The translations under genes were made by a program, and so were the position numbers. A stretch of 64,000 nt of DNA, from assembly GCF_001424185.1 (NCBI RefSeq), contig NZ_LMOM01000001.1, positions 275,256 through 339,255 on the forward strand, in the 5' to 3' direction. Position 1 is the stretch's first letter. Each line of letters starts with the position of its first letter. This document shows, piece after piece, positions 21,416-34,990 of the stretch. Below the pieces are notes generated by a model that saw only the letters and a list, made by a program, of their open reading frames with translations, was not told the origin of the DNA and did not search any database. The stretch is from Deinococcus sp. Leaf326. GTDB lineage: Bacteria; Deinococcota; Deinococci; Deinococcales; Deinococcaceae.

Positions 21416-21427
21416 GAAAACGATTGC
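21416..21427 (+). promoter_or_regulatory. LacI/MalR-type operator upstream of malE
   Basis: GAAAACGATTGC matches the LacI-family pattern GCAAACGTTTGC at 10 of 12 positions. It ends 20 bases before the malE -35 box. Confidence 0.45.
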
Positions 21428-21446
21428 ACCGACTTTCGCGGATCTC

Positions 21447-21476
21447 TTGTCTGCTGCCCACCGGACACGGTATGAT
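21447..21476 (+). promoter_or_regulatory. sigma-A type promoter of malE
   Basis: TTGTCT (21447-21452), 18-base spacer, TATGAT (21471-21476). It implies a leader of about 250 bases. Confidence 0.55.
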
Positions 21477-21734
21477 CACTCTCGACCATTCTTCTGTTGG
21501 CCCCACCTTGACTGCCGGTGCATTTGTACAGTCGGCGCCTGGGTGTCTGCTGTGACGCCCATACGCGAAACCCTCTCTTGTCTGGAAGCGGTTCCTTTTC
21601 GGGCTCGCCCGGCGGCAGGCCGGCCGCCGCGTCTCTCCGGAACAGCAGGTGTTCAGTTTCTACTCGGCCGTCCTTATCCCGGATTCCCACTTTCCCCGGT
21701 TCGTCTCCGGATGAACTTTTTTCCCAGGAGTGCC
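21477..21734 (+). other. long malE 5' leader
   Basis: This is about 250 bases between the promoter and malE. It contains GC-rich potential hairpins (around 21610-21640) and ends with the CAGGAG ribosome site. Open frames extend through it, but the codon pattern and the malE signal peptide show that the gene starts at 21735. No known riboswitch class is recognised. Confidence 0.4.
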
Positions 21735-22916
21735 ATGAAAAAAGCCCTGACCATTCTCTCGCTCGCATTGCTGGGCCAGGCCAGCGCCGCCAACATCACC
21801 GTGTGGAGCCACTTCGGCACCGGAGAACTGACCTGGCTGCGCGAGCAGGCCGCCGCCTTCGACAAGAAGACCGGCAACAAGACCACCATCGTGACGGTGC
21901 CCTTCGACCAGATTCCCGACAAGCTCATCCAGAGCGCGTCGCGCGGCCAGGGCCCCGACGTGGTCGTGACACTGCCGCAGGACCGCCTCGGGCAGCTCGC
22001 GGCGGCGGGCGTCATCGAGCCGATGGACAAGTACGTGACGAGCAAGTCCGACCTCGACAAGACGGCGCTGCAGGCCATGACCTATCAGGGCAAGCTGTTC
22101 GGCATCCCGATGTTCGCCGAGTCGGTCGCCCTCGTCTACAACAAGAAGCTCGTGACCCAGCCCCCCACCACCTGGAGCGCCTTCCTGAGCGCCGCGCAGA
22201 AGAACACCGGCAACGGCACCTTCGGCTACCTCGCCGACCTGAGCAACGCCTACATGAACTACGGCGTGATCAGCGCCTACGGCGGCTACGTGTTCAAGAA
22301 CACTGGCGGCACGCTGAACACCAAGGACGTGGGCCTCGCCAACGCGGGCGCCGACAAGGCCAGCGCCTTCCTGAACGACCTGCGCTACAAGTACAACCTC
22401 GTCCCCGAGGGTGTGGACGGAGCGGCGGCCAAGAGCGCCTTCACCGACGGCCGCCTGGCGATGTTCCTCACGGGCCCCTGGGACATGGGCGACATCAAGA
22501 AGGCCGGCATCAACTACGGCATCGTGTCCTTCCCCACCCCTCCCGGCGCGGCCGGCAAGTGGAGCCCCTTCGTGGGCGTGCAGGGCACCATGCTCAACGC
22601 CTACAGCAAGAACAAGGCGGCCGCCGCCCTGTTCGCCAAGCAGATCAGCACCGCCGACGCGCAGGTCGCCTTCAACAAGGCCGGCGGGCGCATTCCGGTG
22701 AGCCTCGCGGCGCGCACGAAGCTCAAGGCCGACCCGGTGGTCGCGGGCTTCGGCAAGAGCATCAGCGCCGGGACCCCCATGCCCAACGTGCCCCAGATGG
22801 GCGCGGTGTGGGGCCCCTGGAGCAACGCGATCGCCCAGAGCGTCCAGAAGGCCAACCAGAACTACTCGCAGATCCTGGACAAGGCCGTTCAGGAAATCAA
22901 CGGCAACATCAAGTAA
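21735..22916 (+). CDS. malE: maltose/maltodextrin-type ABC substrate-binding protein
   Basis: A 393-residue secreted binding protein of solute-binding family 1. A short signal peptide (MKKALTILSLALLGQASA, cleavage about residue 18-19) is followed by NITVWSHFGTGELTWLREQAAAF, the usual start of MalE-like proteins. Further family segments are QSASRGQGPDVVVTLPQDRLGQLAAAG and FTDGRLAMFLTGPWDMGDIKKAG. No lipobox cysteine is present, so it is soluble in the periplasmic-like space. The first gene of malEFG, it is separated from malF by a strong terminator that would keep binding protein in excess. The ATPase (MalK) is not in the window. Confidence 0.93.
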   Translation: MKKALTILSLALLGQASAANITVWSHFGTGELTWLREQAAAFDKKTGNKTTIVTVPFDQIPDKLIQSASRGQGPDVVVTLPQDRLGQLAAAGVIEPMDKYVTSKSDLDKTALQAMTYQGKLFGIPMFAESVALVYNKKLVTQPPTTWSAFLSAAQKNTGNGTFGYLADLSNAYMNYGVISAYGGYVFKNTGGTLNTKDVGLANAGADKASAFLNDLRYKYNLVPEGVDGAAAKSAFTDGRLAMFLTGPWDMGDIKKAGINYGIVSFPTPPGAAGKWSPFVGVQGTMLNAYSKNKAAAALFAKQISTADAQVAFNKAGGRIPVSLAARTKLKADPVVAGFGKSISAGTPMPNVPQMGAVWGPWSNAIAQSVQKANQNYSQILDKAVQEINGNIK

Positions 22917-22929
22917 CCGGCAGCACCTG

Positions 22930-22970
22930 GAGGCGGACAGGCCCTACGTGTCCTGTCCGCCTCTTCTGAT
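22930..22970 (+). terminator. intra-operon terminator between malE and malF
   Basis: A perfect 12-bp stem (22930-22941 with 22952-22963, loop 10) is followed by TTCTGATTTT. Partial read-through would explain more MalE than permease. Confidence 0.85.
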
Positions 22971-23050
22971 TTTCCGGCCTCGCCCAGGCGTCCATGCCGC
23001 TCTCGACCGATTCTCGGCAGAGCGGCCTTATGTGGCCGGGAACCAAGATA

Positions 23051-23064
23051 GACGTTACATTTCA
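23051..23064 (+). repeat. shared 14-mer GACGTTACATTTCA, copy 1 (before malF)
   Basis: The exact 14 bases recur at 60221-60234 upstream of the coiled-coil gene. Here they lie 35 bases before the malF ATG. They may contain a -10-like TTACAT. Confidence 0.5.
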
Positions 23065-23098
23065 GCGCGCGTCTCGCAAAGGAGAGTGGATTTCCAAA

Positions 23099-25875
<2,777 letters not shown>

Positions 25876-25892
25876 CGGCGCTGCACGACAAA

Positions 25893-25920
25893 AGAGGGCT
25901 CCCATCATAGGGAGCCCTCT
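25893..25920. terminator. bidirectional terminator between malG and tetR-type gene
   Basis: A perfect 11-bp stem (25893-25903 with 25910-25920, loop ATCATA). TTTTGTCG follows on the minus strand and TCGTTGG on the plus strand. Confidence 0.85.
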
Positions 25921-25972
25921 TCGTTGGTCGGGGTGGACAGACGGATAGACCAGAGGCGGCCCCGGCCGGGGG

Positions 25973-26635
25973 TCACACCACCTGGGGCAACAGCTGGCGC
26001 AGCAGCGCCTGGAGGGCATAGGTGAACTCGTCCTCGAACAGCGACTCGCCGATCACGCGGCTCGGGGGATCGTGCGGCTGCTGGAGGCGCGGGCCGAGCT
26101 CGGCGACCTGATGCCAGCCCACCGACAGGGCGTAGAGGTGCATGATGAGCCGCGCCGAGGTCTCGGGCGGGTAGGGCAGCTCCTGCACGATGTCGCGCAG
26201 CACCTGCCACATCAGCTGCTGGGCCTGCCGGATCCAGGTCTGCGAGGCGTTGCGCTCGAGCACGGAGCCGTAGAGCAGCAGCAGGCGGCGCAGCGGCTGG
26301 GCCGACTCGTGCCCGCGCAGAAGCGCCTCAGTGAGAGCGTCGGGGGTGCGGGGACGCTCCTCGCGCAGCCGCAGGACGCAGTCGGCGGCCCAGCGCTGGA
26401 GGTGGCTGGTCAGGAGGGCGAGAAACAGTTCTTCCTTGGTGTCGAAATAGAGGTACAGGGTTCCTTTGGCCAGCCGGGCCTCGGCGGCCACCTGGCTCAT
26501 GCTCAGTTCGCTGTAGGAGGCGGTGGACCACAGACGCTCGGCGGCGTCCAGGATCTCAGTACGGCGGCGTTTTTTCTCATCTGCATTACGGGCGCGCAGG
26601 GGTCTGGGGGTGTCGTCGGGCACAAAGGCGAGCAT
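25973..26635 (-). CDS. TetR/AcrR family transcriptional regulator
   Basis: A 220-residue repressor. The N-terminal helix-turn-helix is clear: [20 protein letters not shown] followed by [24 protein letters not shown] (about residues 31-77). The C-terminal two thirds is a helical ligand domain with no recognisable ligand. It is convergent with malG and divergent from the secreted protein gene at 26777, the likeliest local target, but no palindrome was seen between them. It could also act on the MFS operator at 21302, which has a TetR-like form. The first ATG is used; no clear leaderless box precedes it. Confidence 0.88.
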   Translation of the reverse strand: MLAFVPDDTPRPLRARNADEKKRRRTEILDAAERLWSTASYSELSMSQVAAEARLAKGTLYLYFDTKEELFLALLTSHLQRWAADCVLRLREERPRTPDALTEALLRGHESAQPLRRLLLLYGSVLERNASQTWIRQAQQLMWQVLRDIVQELPYPPETSARLIMHLYALSVGWHQVAELGPRLQQPHDPPSRVIGESLFEDEFTYALQALLRQLLPQVV

Positions 26636-26763
26636 ATGCCGCCTGTGGGAATACCGGCCATGAAAGGCTTCACGTCCGCGCTACACCCGGGGTCAGCATG
26701 AAGTTTTGCTGAAGACAGGCCACTTCCGGACTGGACTCAAAGTCGGTCCTCATGGAAGACCCA

Positions 26764-26769
26764 TAGCAT
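26764..26769 (+). promoter_or_regulatory. leaderless -10 box for the secreted protein gene
   Basis: TAGCAT, 7 bases before the ATG at 26777. The earlier ATG at 26768 overlaps the box and is rejected. Confidence 0.55.
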
Positions 26770-26776
26770 GCGCGCT

Positions 26777-27607
26777 ATGCGTCTCTCGACCCTGAACTCC
26801 CAGCTCGCGCTGGGGGCCCTGCTGTGCGCCTCTGCCGGCTTCGCCCAGACTGCGCCCACCACCCCGGCCCCCGCTACCCCGGCTCAGGCCACGCCGGCCC
26901 AGACTGCTCCTGCCGCCCGCCCGACCAATCCCGCCTCGGGCGCAACCAACCGGGTAGCAAGCGCGGTCGCCGTAACGGTCAGCAAGGCGGTCTCGGGCCA
27001 GATCGTGGGCTGCCCCGCCGGCCTGAAGGTCAGCGCGCAGGCCGTGTGTCTCTACAGCAAGCAGGCGGCGGCGACCGTGCGCCCGGCGGTGCGCGGCGCG
27101 CTGGGGACCCTGGTCCTGGGCGACTGGAAGACCTCCGGGCAGGCCAGCAGCCTGCTGGTGCGTGCCAGTGCAGGCGGGCCCCTAGGCGCCTACGTGCTTC
27201 TCAGTCCTGTGACGGCCCAGGAGACCCTGCTCGTCGTGGACGCGGCGGCCCCCTCGGCGGCGGCCAGCAGCGCCAAACCCGCCGCACCGGCCGGCGTGGT
27301 CAAGGGTCAGCCCTACCTGCTGGGCCGCGACCTGACCGGTGTAGTCAACGTCGTGAGCCTGGGCGCCGGCAAGTTCCGCCTGAACGTGGCGGGCGAGACG
27401 GCCCTGACTGTGACGGCCGGCCAGAAAACCGCGCAGCGGGCAGGCGGCAACATCGAGCTCCCCCTGACCCCGGCGACCGACGGCAAGAACCTGATCTTCC
27501 CGGTCGCAGGTCTGCGCGCCCTGGGGTGCACGGTCAGCGACAACGCGGGCGGCCTGACCATTGCCTGCGGTCCGGACAGCATCGGCGTCAAGCCCATCGT
27601 CTTCTGA
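26777..27607 (+). CDS. secreted protein of unknown function
   Basis: A 276-residue exported protein. A signal peptide (MRLSTLNSQLALGALLCASAGFA) is followed by a low-complexity Pro/Ala/Thr linker of about 35 residues. A domain of about 200 residues follows, with two cysteine pairs (GCPAGLKV...AVCLY early, LGCTV...TIACG late), which could form disulfides. The last 60 residues (ELPLTPATDGKNLIFPVAGLRALGCTV) resemble the stalk-like copper-amine-oxidase N-terminal domain found in cell-surface proteins. No function can be assigned. Its regulator may be the divergent TetR gene. ATG 26777 is chosen from the -10 spacing. Confidence 0.7.
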   Translation: MRLSTLNSQLALGALLCASAGFAQTAPTTPAPATPAQATPAQTAPAARPTNPASGATNRVASAVAVTVSKAVSGQIVGCPAGLKVSAQAVCLYSKQAAATVRPAVRGALGTLVLGDWKTSGQASSLLVRASAGGPLGAYVLLSPVTAQETLLVVDAAAPSAAASSAKPAAPAGVVKGQPYLLGRDLTGVVNVVSLGAGKFRLNVAGETALTVTAGQKTAQRAGGNIELPLTPATDGKNLIFPVAGLRALGCTVSDNAGGLTIACGPDSIGVKPIVF

Positions 27608-27732
27608 GTCCGGGTACCTACGCCAGTCCTGCGCCGGCCCCACCTTCATGCTCTCTTGACCCAGGGCGCGCAGGCTGGCGGCCGGGAACGGCGCGGCCCC
27701 CCTACGCGTAATGATGACCGAGGAGGAACACC

Positions 27733-28407
<675 letters not shown>

Positions 28408-28421
28408 GTCCGGCCTGAAGT

Positions 28422-28472
28422 GGGGGCCGGGACTGCGGGGATCTCTCCCCGCAGTTCCCGGCCCCCCTTCAT
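28422..28472 (+). terminator. strong terminator after pspA
   Basis: A 20-bp stem with a single bulged T (28422-28441 with 28446-28466, loop TCTC) is followed by CTTCATACTTTT. Confidence 0.85.
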
Positions 28473-28514
28473 ACTTTTGGGTGCTGCGGGGCACATGCCG
28501 GGCGAGAATGCTGA

Positions 28515-28520
28515 GACAAT
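28515..28520 (+). promoter_or_regulatory. variant leaderless -10 box for the lipoprotein-dxs operon
   Basis: GACAAT, 7 bases before the ATG at 28528. The first base differs from TANNNT. Confidence 0.35.
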
Positions 28521-28527
28521 GACCGGT

Positions 28528-29234
28528 ATGACATTTTTCTCCGTTCGCCGCTTCCGGGCGCGGCACTGGGCCAGCGGGGGCCTGCTGCTGCTAGGGACGC
28601 TGCTGGGAGCCTGCGCGCCCCGCGCCGCCGCGCCCGTCCCGGTCGGTTCCAGCACGCCTGTGGGCAGCGTGTCCTTCTATCCCCAGGAAGCCGGCCTGAA
28701 CTGGACCTATCTGGGTGAGGGCGAGGCGCCCGGCCAGCCCGCCTACACCCTGCGGGCGCTGGGCCCTACCCTGTTCCAGAGTCAGCCGGTCCTGGCCTCA
28801 CAGCTCACCGGACGCGGCGCCGAACAGACGTGGTACCGCACGAGCAGCGCCGACGGCGTGCAGCTTCTGGGGTTCCGCAAGCCTGGCGTGACCGTCACCC
28901 TGAGCCCGGCGTGGCGCGAGGCTCCTCCCGAGACCGCGTGGCGCGTCGGCCTGAGCTGGGAAGGCACCAGCCAGATCACGGTGCTCAGCGACGACGGCAA
29001 GGAGCAGGCGCGCGGCAGCCTGCGCTACCGCTACGACGTGCAGGACCGCCGCGAGGTCCGGACCCCGGCGGGGACGTTCACCGTCTACGTGGTCACGCGC
29101 CAGATCAGCGACGACGTAGGCGGGCTGTTTCCGGCCACGCAGCAGTACTGGTTCGCGCCCTTCGTGGGCGAGGTCCGGACTCCTGAAGGACTCTTGCTCA
29201 CGGGCCGCAACTTCGTGGCCAGAGGAGGTGGCCG

Positions 29235-29238
<4 letters not shown>
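28528..29238 (+). CDS. lipoprotein of unknown function upstream of dxs
   Basis: A 236-residue predicted lipoprotein. The signal segment [15 protein letters not shown] holds a lipobox (LGAC) with the lipid-bearing Cys29. The mature part is beta-rich ([43 protein letters not shown]) and lacks a recognised catalytic motif. It resembles small envelope proteins with lipocalin-like strands, but no family is claimed. Its stop overlaps the GTG start of dxs by four bases, so the two are co-translated although no functional link is obvious. Confidence 0.75.
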
Positions 29239-31178
<1,940 letters not shown>

Positions 31179-31197
31179 GCCCGTCGCGGGCAGGGGG

Positions 31198-31213
31198 GCA
31201 GGGGCTCCCCTGC
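31198..31213. terminator. small palindrome between dxs and the nitroreductase gene
   Basis: GCAGGGGCTCCCCTGC can fold into a short hairpin between the two convergent genes. There is no T tract. Confidence 0.35.
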
Positions 31214-31224
31214 TTCCCATCCGC

Positions 31225-32022
31225 TCAGTCGCTGCCCGGTTCGTCCGGCTCGGGCACGTCACAGCTCTCGCGGCTCACGAACTGCGAGAGCCGTTTGCGG
31301 TGGCGGCTGCTCCAGTCGATGGACGGGCGTTTCTGGTCCTCGGGCAGGTACCCCAGGCGGTAGACGGCCATGAGTTCGAGGTCCTCGGGCACACGCAGCA
31401 ACTCGCGCACGGCCTGCCACTGGCGCGGAATCTCCATCGGGGTGCTCACGAACTGGATGCCCATACTCAGCTCGCCGACCGCGTTCCAGACGTTCTCGAC
31501 AGCCGCCCCCAGCCCAAACGCGCTGTAGAAGCCCGACAGCTCGCCGGGACGGTACTCGGCGCGGTCGAGCAGGGCGGCGAGCAGCAGCGGGCTGCCGGCC
31601 ACCAGCTTGCGGTTGTCCTCCCCCAATTTCCTGGGGACGCCGAGCTGGCGCATCACGCGCAGGCCCGTATCCGAGAACACCTGCCGCGTGAAGGGCTTGA
31701 GCGGCCCCGGCAGGTGGTCGATGTGAATGCCGTCGCGCCGCGCGTCCATCTCGGCCTCGGTGAAGCGGAAGTAGCGGCGGTAGCGCTCGAAAAACACGCC
31801 CGCGTCGATGAGTTCGGTCATACTCTCGCCGGAGATGCGGGCGACCTCCGCGATGGTCTGCGGGTTCTCGACGAGCACGAAACGCCAGGGCTGCGAGTTG
31901 AAGTGGCTGGGCGCGGCCTGCGCCACGCGCATGAGGAGGTGCTGGTGCTCGCGCGACACCGGGTCCGGCCGAAAAGGCCCGTTGGTGGTCCTGCGGGCAA
32001 GCATGCCGTCGAGAAGGTTCAT
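31225..32022 (-). CDS. nitroreductase-family flavoprotein
   Basis: A 265-residue FMN-dependent oxidoreductase-like protein. The N-terminus has [14 protein letters not shown] and [17 protein letters not shown], the FMN phosphate- and ring-binding segments of nitroreductases. The C-terminal part holds [22 protein letters not shown] and [14 protein letters not shown]. An insert of about 60 residues (90-150) contains several Arg/Phe-rich helices. The physiological substrate (quinones, nitro compounds or flavin) is unknown. The ATG is 9 bases after a TAGCCT box. It is convergent with dxs and divergent from the DinB-like gene. Confidence 0.87.
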   Translation of the reverse strand: MNLLDGMLARRTTNGPFRPDPVSREHQHLLMRVAQAAPSHFNSQPWRFVLVENPQTIAEVARISGESMTELIDAGVFFERYRRYFRFTEAEMDARRDGIHIDHLPGPLKPFTRQVFSDTGLRVMRQLGVPRKLGEDNRKLVAGSPLLLAALLDRAEYRPGELSGFYSAFGLGAAVENVWNAVGELSMGIQFVSTPMEIPRQWQAVRELLRVPEDLELMAVYRLGYLPEDQKRPSIDWSSRHRKRLSQFVSRESCDVPEPDEPGSD

Positions 32023-32031
32023 TGCGCGCCC

Positions 32032-32037
32032 AGGCTA
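32032..32037 (-). promoter_or_regulatory. leaderless -10 box for the nitroreductase gene
   Basis: TAGCCT, 9 bases before the ATG at 32022. Confidence 0.5.
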
Positions 32038-32126
32038 GCAGGCACGGGCCCCCCTCTGGAGGCTCCGGGGAACGGTGCCCACGGCCCGGCCCGGCAAACC
32101 CGACACCCCCTGACCGGAATTGGGTG

Positions 32127-32132
32127 CACAGT
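32127..32132 (+). promoter_or_regulatory. variant leaderless -10 box for the DinB-like gene
   Basis: CACAGT, 6 bases before the ATG at 32139. The first base differs from TANNNT. Confidence 0.35.
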
Positions 32133-32138
32133 GGGCGC

Positions 32139-32660
32139 ATGGACGCTCCCGCCTTCTATGCCTACCTGACCCGCGCCCGCCGTGAGCTGTGGGACATGCT
32201 GCGTGCGCTGCCTGACGAGGAAGTCTCGCGGGGCGTCATACCGACGGAGGGCGCGCGCTGCCTCAAGGACCTCGCCATGCACGTCGCAGTGGTCGAGGAC
32301 GGCTGGTTCCGGGGCGACCTGCTGGGGCAGCCGCTGGTCCTCGACGGCTTCGGCTGGCCCGAACCGGCCTCGGCCGACGAGTACTGGCACCACGGAGATA
32401 AACCGTTGGAAACCGTACTGGCCTACTGGGAGGCGGTCGAGGCGGCGACCCTGGCCGGGTGGCCCGAGCTGTTGGAGGTGGCCGCCTCCGACCGGCGGAT
32501 TCCGGTGGACGAGAGCCGCCCGGAGACGCTCGCGGCCGACGAGGTGCTGTGGCACGTCATGCAGCATGAGGTGCGGCACACGGCCCAGATGGTGCAGATG
32601 CTCCGGCTGCTGGGGCACAAGCCGCCCTCGCTCGACCTAGTATTCCTCACGGCGCGCTAG
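32139..32660 (+). CDS. DinB/YfiT-like putative metal-dependent protein
   Basis: A 173-residue four-helix-bundle protein of the DinB superfamily, which is expanded in Deinococcus. Probable metal ligands are the His in LKDLAMHVAVVEDGW (about residue 49) and the two in LWHVMQHEVRHTAQM near residues 140-147 (H-x3-H). Family members include thiol-transferases and damage-inducible proteins of unknown function; this one is not resolved further. The frame is open upstream, but ATG 32139 begins the domain and is 6 bases after a CACAGT element. Its TAG stop overlaps the stop of the opposite-strand gene within one CTAG. Confidence 0.85.
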   Translation: MDAPAFYAYLTRARRELWDMLRALPDEEVSRGVIPTEGARCLKDLAMHVAVVEDGWFRGDLLGQPLVLDGFGWPEPASADEYWHHGDKPLETVLAYWEAVEAATLAGWPELLEVAASDRRIPVDESRPETLAADEVLWHVMQHEVRHTAQMVQMLRLLGHKPPSLDLVFLTAR

Positions 32661-32974
32661 GCCGCCCCCCACGCTCCCAGCCCGAAAGCCACCGCGCAGG
32701 CCAGGGCCAGCCGCCAGTGGGCCGGGGACCCCGGACGCGGGCGCGGCATGGCGAGCAGCAGCGCGAGCGCGGGCAGCAGCGCCCACCAGCGCCGGCCCGC
32801 CAGCGCCGCCAGCCCGCCAGACACGAACACACCCGCGCACACGGCAAAAAACAGCGCGTGATGCGGCCAGCGCGCCCGGCCCCGGCCATAGCCCAGTTGC
32901 AGCGACACCCCCAGCCCCATGAGCAGGGTCAGCAGCAGTCCCGTGACGAGCAGGGCCGCGCCGGCCACACTCAC
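32657..32974 (-). CDS. small membrane protein coupled to ltrA
   Basis: A 105-residue, very hydrophobic protein with about four helices (AALLVTGLLLTLLMGLGV, ALFFAVCAGVFVSGGLAAL, WWALLPALALLLAM, LALACAVAFGLGAW). No family is recognised. The GTG start at 32974 overlaps the TGA of the LtrA gene by four bases, and codon use is like its neighbours, which supports a real gene. It is the last gene of the ruvA-ltrA run. It might assist the LtrA-like membrane protein. Confidence 0.65.
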   Translation of the reverse strand: MSVAGAALLVTGLLLTLLMGLGVSLQLGYGRGRARWPHHALFFAVCAGVFVSGGLAALAGRRWWALLPALALLLAMPRPRPGSPAHWRLALACAVAFGLGAWGAA

Positions 32975-34314
32975 GGATCCGGCTCCTCTTCGAGCCGGGC
33001 CGTAACGCGCTGCTCGATCTGGCCCAGGCGGCGGGTGCTTGAGTCGCCCGCAACCACCACGGCGACCCCCACCGCCAGGGCGGCCGAGAGCGCGTGTAGC
33101 CGCAGGGGATCGAGGTCGGTGGGTCCCAGCAGCGCCGCCAAGCCGGCGCCCAGCAGCAGCGCCCACAGGCTGCGATCGGCGCGGCGCTCGGTGAGGCGCA
33201 GGGTGGTCCAGCGCAAGAAGGCCAGCGTGGCGAGAGCGCCCGCCAGCGGCCACGCCACGAACTGCTGCAGGGTCGCCGCCTGCTGCGCCGAGGCGCTGCT
33301 GATGCTGTGGCCCGCCCCTACACTGAGCATGACCACCGACAGCGTGAAGGGAAAGTGCCCGTACAGCCACGCCAGCATGGTGTTTACCCGCCCCTGGAGG
33401 TGCGCGCCGAGGAGCGGCAGGCTGCGCGCCTGATCGAAGTACAGCCGCCACAACGCCACGGCCAGGATGATGGCGCACAGCGCGGGCAGCAGCGTGGCGA
33501 CGCTCAGGCGCTGCTGCCGGGCGCCGCCCACCACCTCGGTCACGATCTCGCCGAGCGCGATGATCTGGAGCAGGCCCACCCGCTCGGGCAGGTGGCCTGC
33601 ATGTGGCAGGGCCGCGCGGCCTGCGTCGCGCGCCAGGACCGGCGTCAGGACTTCGAGCAGCAGGGCAAAGGTCCAGGCCAGCAGCTGTGCGCCGCCGCCC
33701 CACGGCAAAAGGGCCGAGGCGCACCACACGAGCGACGAGAGGCCGGTCGCCAGCCCCAGTCGCCGCGCGAACCCCCGCAGTTCGGGCGACTGGCGCGCCA
33801 CCCACAGGTGCAGCCCCGCCTGAATGGCCCGGTTGATCCCGAAGGCCAGCGCGAAGAACCCGGCGATGTCGCTCAGGTCCCCGCGCAGCGTCAGGGCGAT
33901 CATGCCCATCGAAACCAGCTCGCCCAGGGTGCCCCAGCGGTACAGGCGCCCAGCGTTGCCGTACCGCGCGGCGTAGGTCGTGTTGCCGGACCACGCCCAC
34001 CACACCGCCGCGAACAGCAGCGTGAACTCCGCGACGTTCTCGAAGGTCGGCGCGCTCCCCAACCGCTTGGCGAGCTGGTCGAAGGCCACTACGAACACGA
34101 GGTCGAAAAACAGTTCGAGCCAGCTGACCTTCTGTTCCTCGGCGGCGTCTGTGCGGGCCGCTGCCGCCTCCAGTTCGCCGGCCACCCCGTGACCCGGGCC
34201 GCCGGGCGGCTGGCCGGCGCCGCGTTCGAGGTCGACGGTGTCCCCCACCGAGGGGTCCAGCCCCGAGGTCCCCGCTCCCGGCCGCCGGTCACTCAGGGGC
34301 GGGCCACCCCTCAC
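32971..34314 (-). CDS. low-temperature requirement A (LtrA) family membrane protein
   Basis: A 447-residue membrane protein with about twelve helices. After a 60-residue polar, Gly/Pro-rich start comes the LtrA signature VSWLELFFDLVFVVAFDQLAKRL and then AAVWWAWSGNTTYAARY. ERVGLLQIIALGEIVTEVVGG is also typical. The family is widespread but biochemically undefined; it was first linked to cold growth in Listeria. The GTG start overlaps the ruvA stop (GTGA), so it is translated from the ruvA message, an unusual partner. The long N-terminus may mean that the true start is further in. Confidence 0.87.
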   Translation of the reverse strand: MRGGPPLSDRRPGAGTSGLDPSVGDTVDLERGAGQPPGGPGHGVAGELEAAAARTDAAEEQKVSWLELFFDLVFVVAFDQLAKRLGSAPTFENVAEFTLLFAAVWWAWSGNTTYAARYGNAGRLYRWGTLGELVSMGMIALTLRGDLSDIAGFFALAFGINRAIQAGLHLWVARQSPELRGFARRLGLATGLSSLVWCASALLPWGGGAQLLAWTFALLLEVLTPVLARDAGRAALPHAGHLPERVGLLQIIALGEIVTEVVGGARQQRLSVATLLPALCAIILAVALWRLYFDQARSLPLLGAHLQGRVNTMLAWLYGHFPFTLSVVMLSVGAGHSISSASAQQAATLQQFVAWPLAGALATLAFLRWTTLRLTERRADRSLWALLLGAGLAALLGPTDLDPLRLHALSAALAVGVAVVVAGDSSTRRLGQIEQRVTARLEEEPDP

Positions 34315-34910
34315 CTCAGTTTGCCGAGCGACTTGCGGATCAGGGCGTCGGCGGTCTGCGCCGGGTCGGCGGCCAGCAGCTCGGACACGGCCGAGCGCAC
34401 CTGTGCCTCGCGGAACCCCAGCGCCAGCAGCGCGTCCACCGCGTCGCGCCCGGCGGTGCTGTCCACCTGGGCCGGCCGCGCGCCGCCGGCCACCGCCCCG
34501 GCCGCGAGGTGCTCGGGCACCTTGTTCTGGAGTTCGAGCACCAGGCGCTCGGCCGTCTTCTTGCCCACGCCCGACACGCTGGAGAGCAGTTTCACGTCGC
34601 CCGAGAGCAGGCCCTGCGCCACCGCCGAGGGCGGCAGGGCCGAGAGCAGGGCGAGCCCGAGCTTGGGCCCCACCCCCGACACTCCGGTGAGCAGATCGAA
34701 AAGTTTGAGACTGTCGGCGTCGGAAAAGCCGAACAGGAGCTGGGCGTCCTCACGCACCACGAAGCGGGTGCTGAGTTCGGCGATTTCTCCCACCTTCAGG
34801 CGGCCCAGGGTGCTGGCCGGGCACTGCACTTCGTAGCCCACGCCGCCCGCCACGACGACGGCGCTCCCCTCTCGTACCTCTCGCACCATGCCGGACAGGT
34901 AAGCAATCAT
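34311..34910 (-). CDS. ruvA: Holliday junction helicase subunit RuvA
   Basis: A 199-residue protein that binds four-way junctions and loads the RuvB motor. Domain I starts MIAYLSGMVREV with GGVGYEVQCP. The two helix-hairpin-helix motifs are in FDLLTGVSGVGPKLGLALLS and LLSSVSGVGKKTAERLVLEL. The short C-terminal domain III (DAVDALLALGFREAQVRSAV) contacts RuvB. The frame continues upstream, but ATG 34910 is 8 bases after a TAGAAT box and starts the domain. RuvB and RuvC are not next to it; the downstream coupled gene is ltrA. Confidence 0.95.
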   Translation of the reverse strand: MIAYLSGMVREVREGSAVVVAGGVGYEVQCPASTLGRLKVGEIAELSTRFVVREDAQLLFGFSDADSLKLFDLLTGVSGVGPKLGLALLSALPPSAVAQGLLSGDVKLLSSVSGVGKKTAERLVLELQNKVPEHLAAGAVAGGARPAQVDSTAGRDAVDALLALGFREAQVRSAVSELLAADPAQTADALIRKSLGKLR

Positions 34911-34918
34911 GTGGGCCG

Positions 34919-34924
34919 ATTCTA
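34919..34924 (-). promoter_or_regulatory. leaderless -10 box for ruvA
   Basis: TAGAAT, 8 bases before the ATG at 34910. Confidence 0.6.
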
Positions 34925-34990
34925 GGGGCTGAGGTGGCCGTAACCTCGGGCGGCATTGACAATCGGGCGGGCTCGGGGCCAGGGTGACCC

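Noticed and set aside
21447..21734. 96-residue N-terminal extension of MalE
   Set aside because: The signal peptide MKKALTILS starts at 21735 after a CAGGAG site; the extension contains the promoter region.
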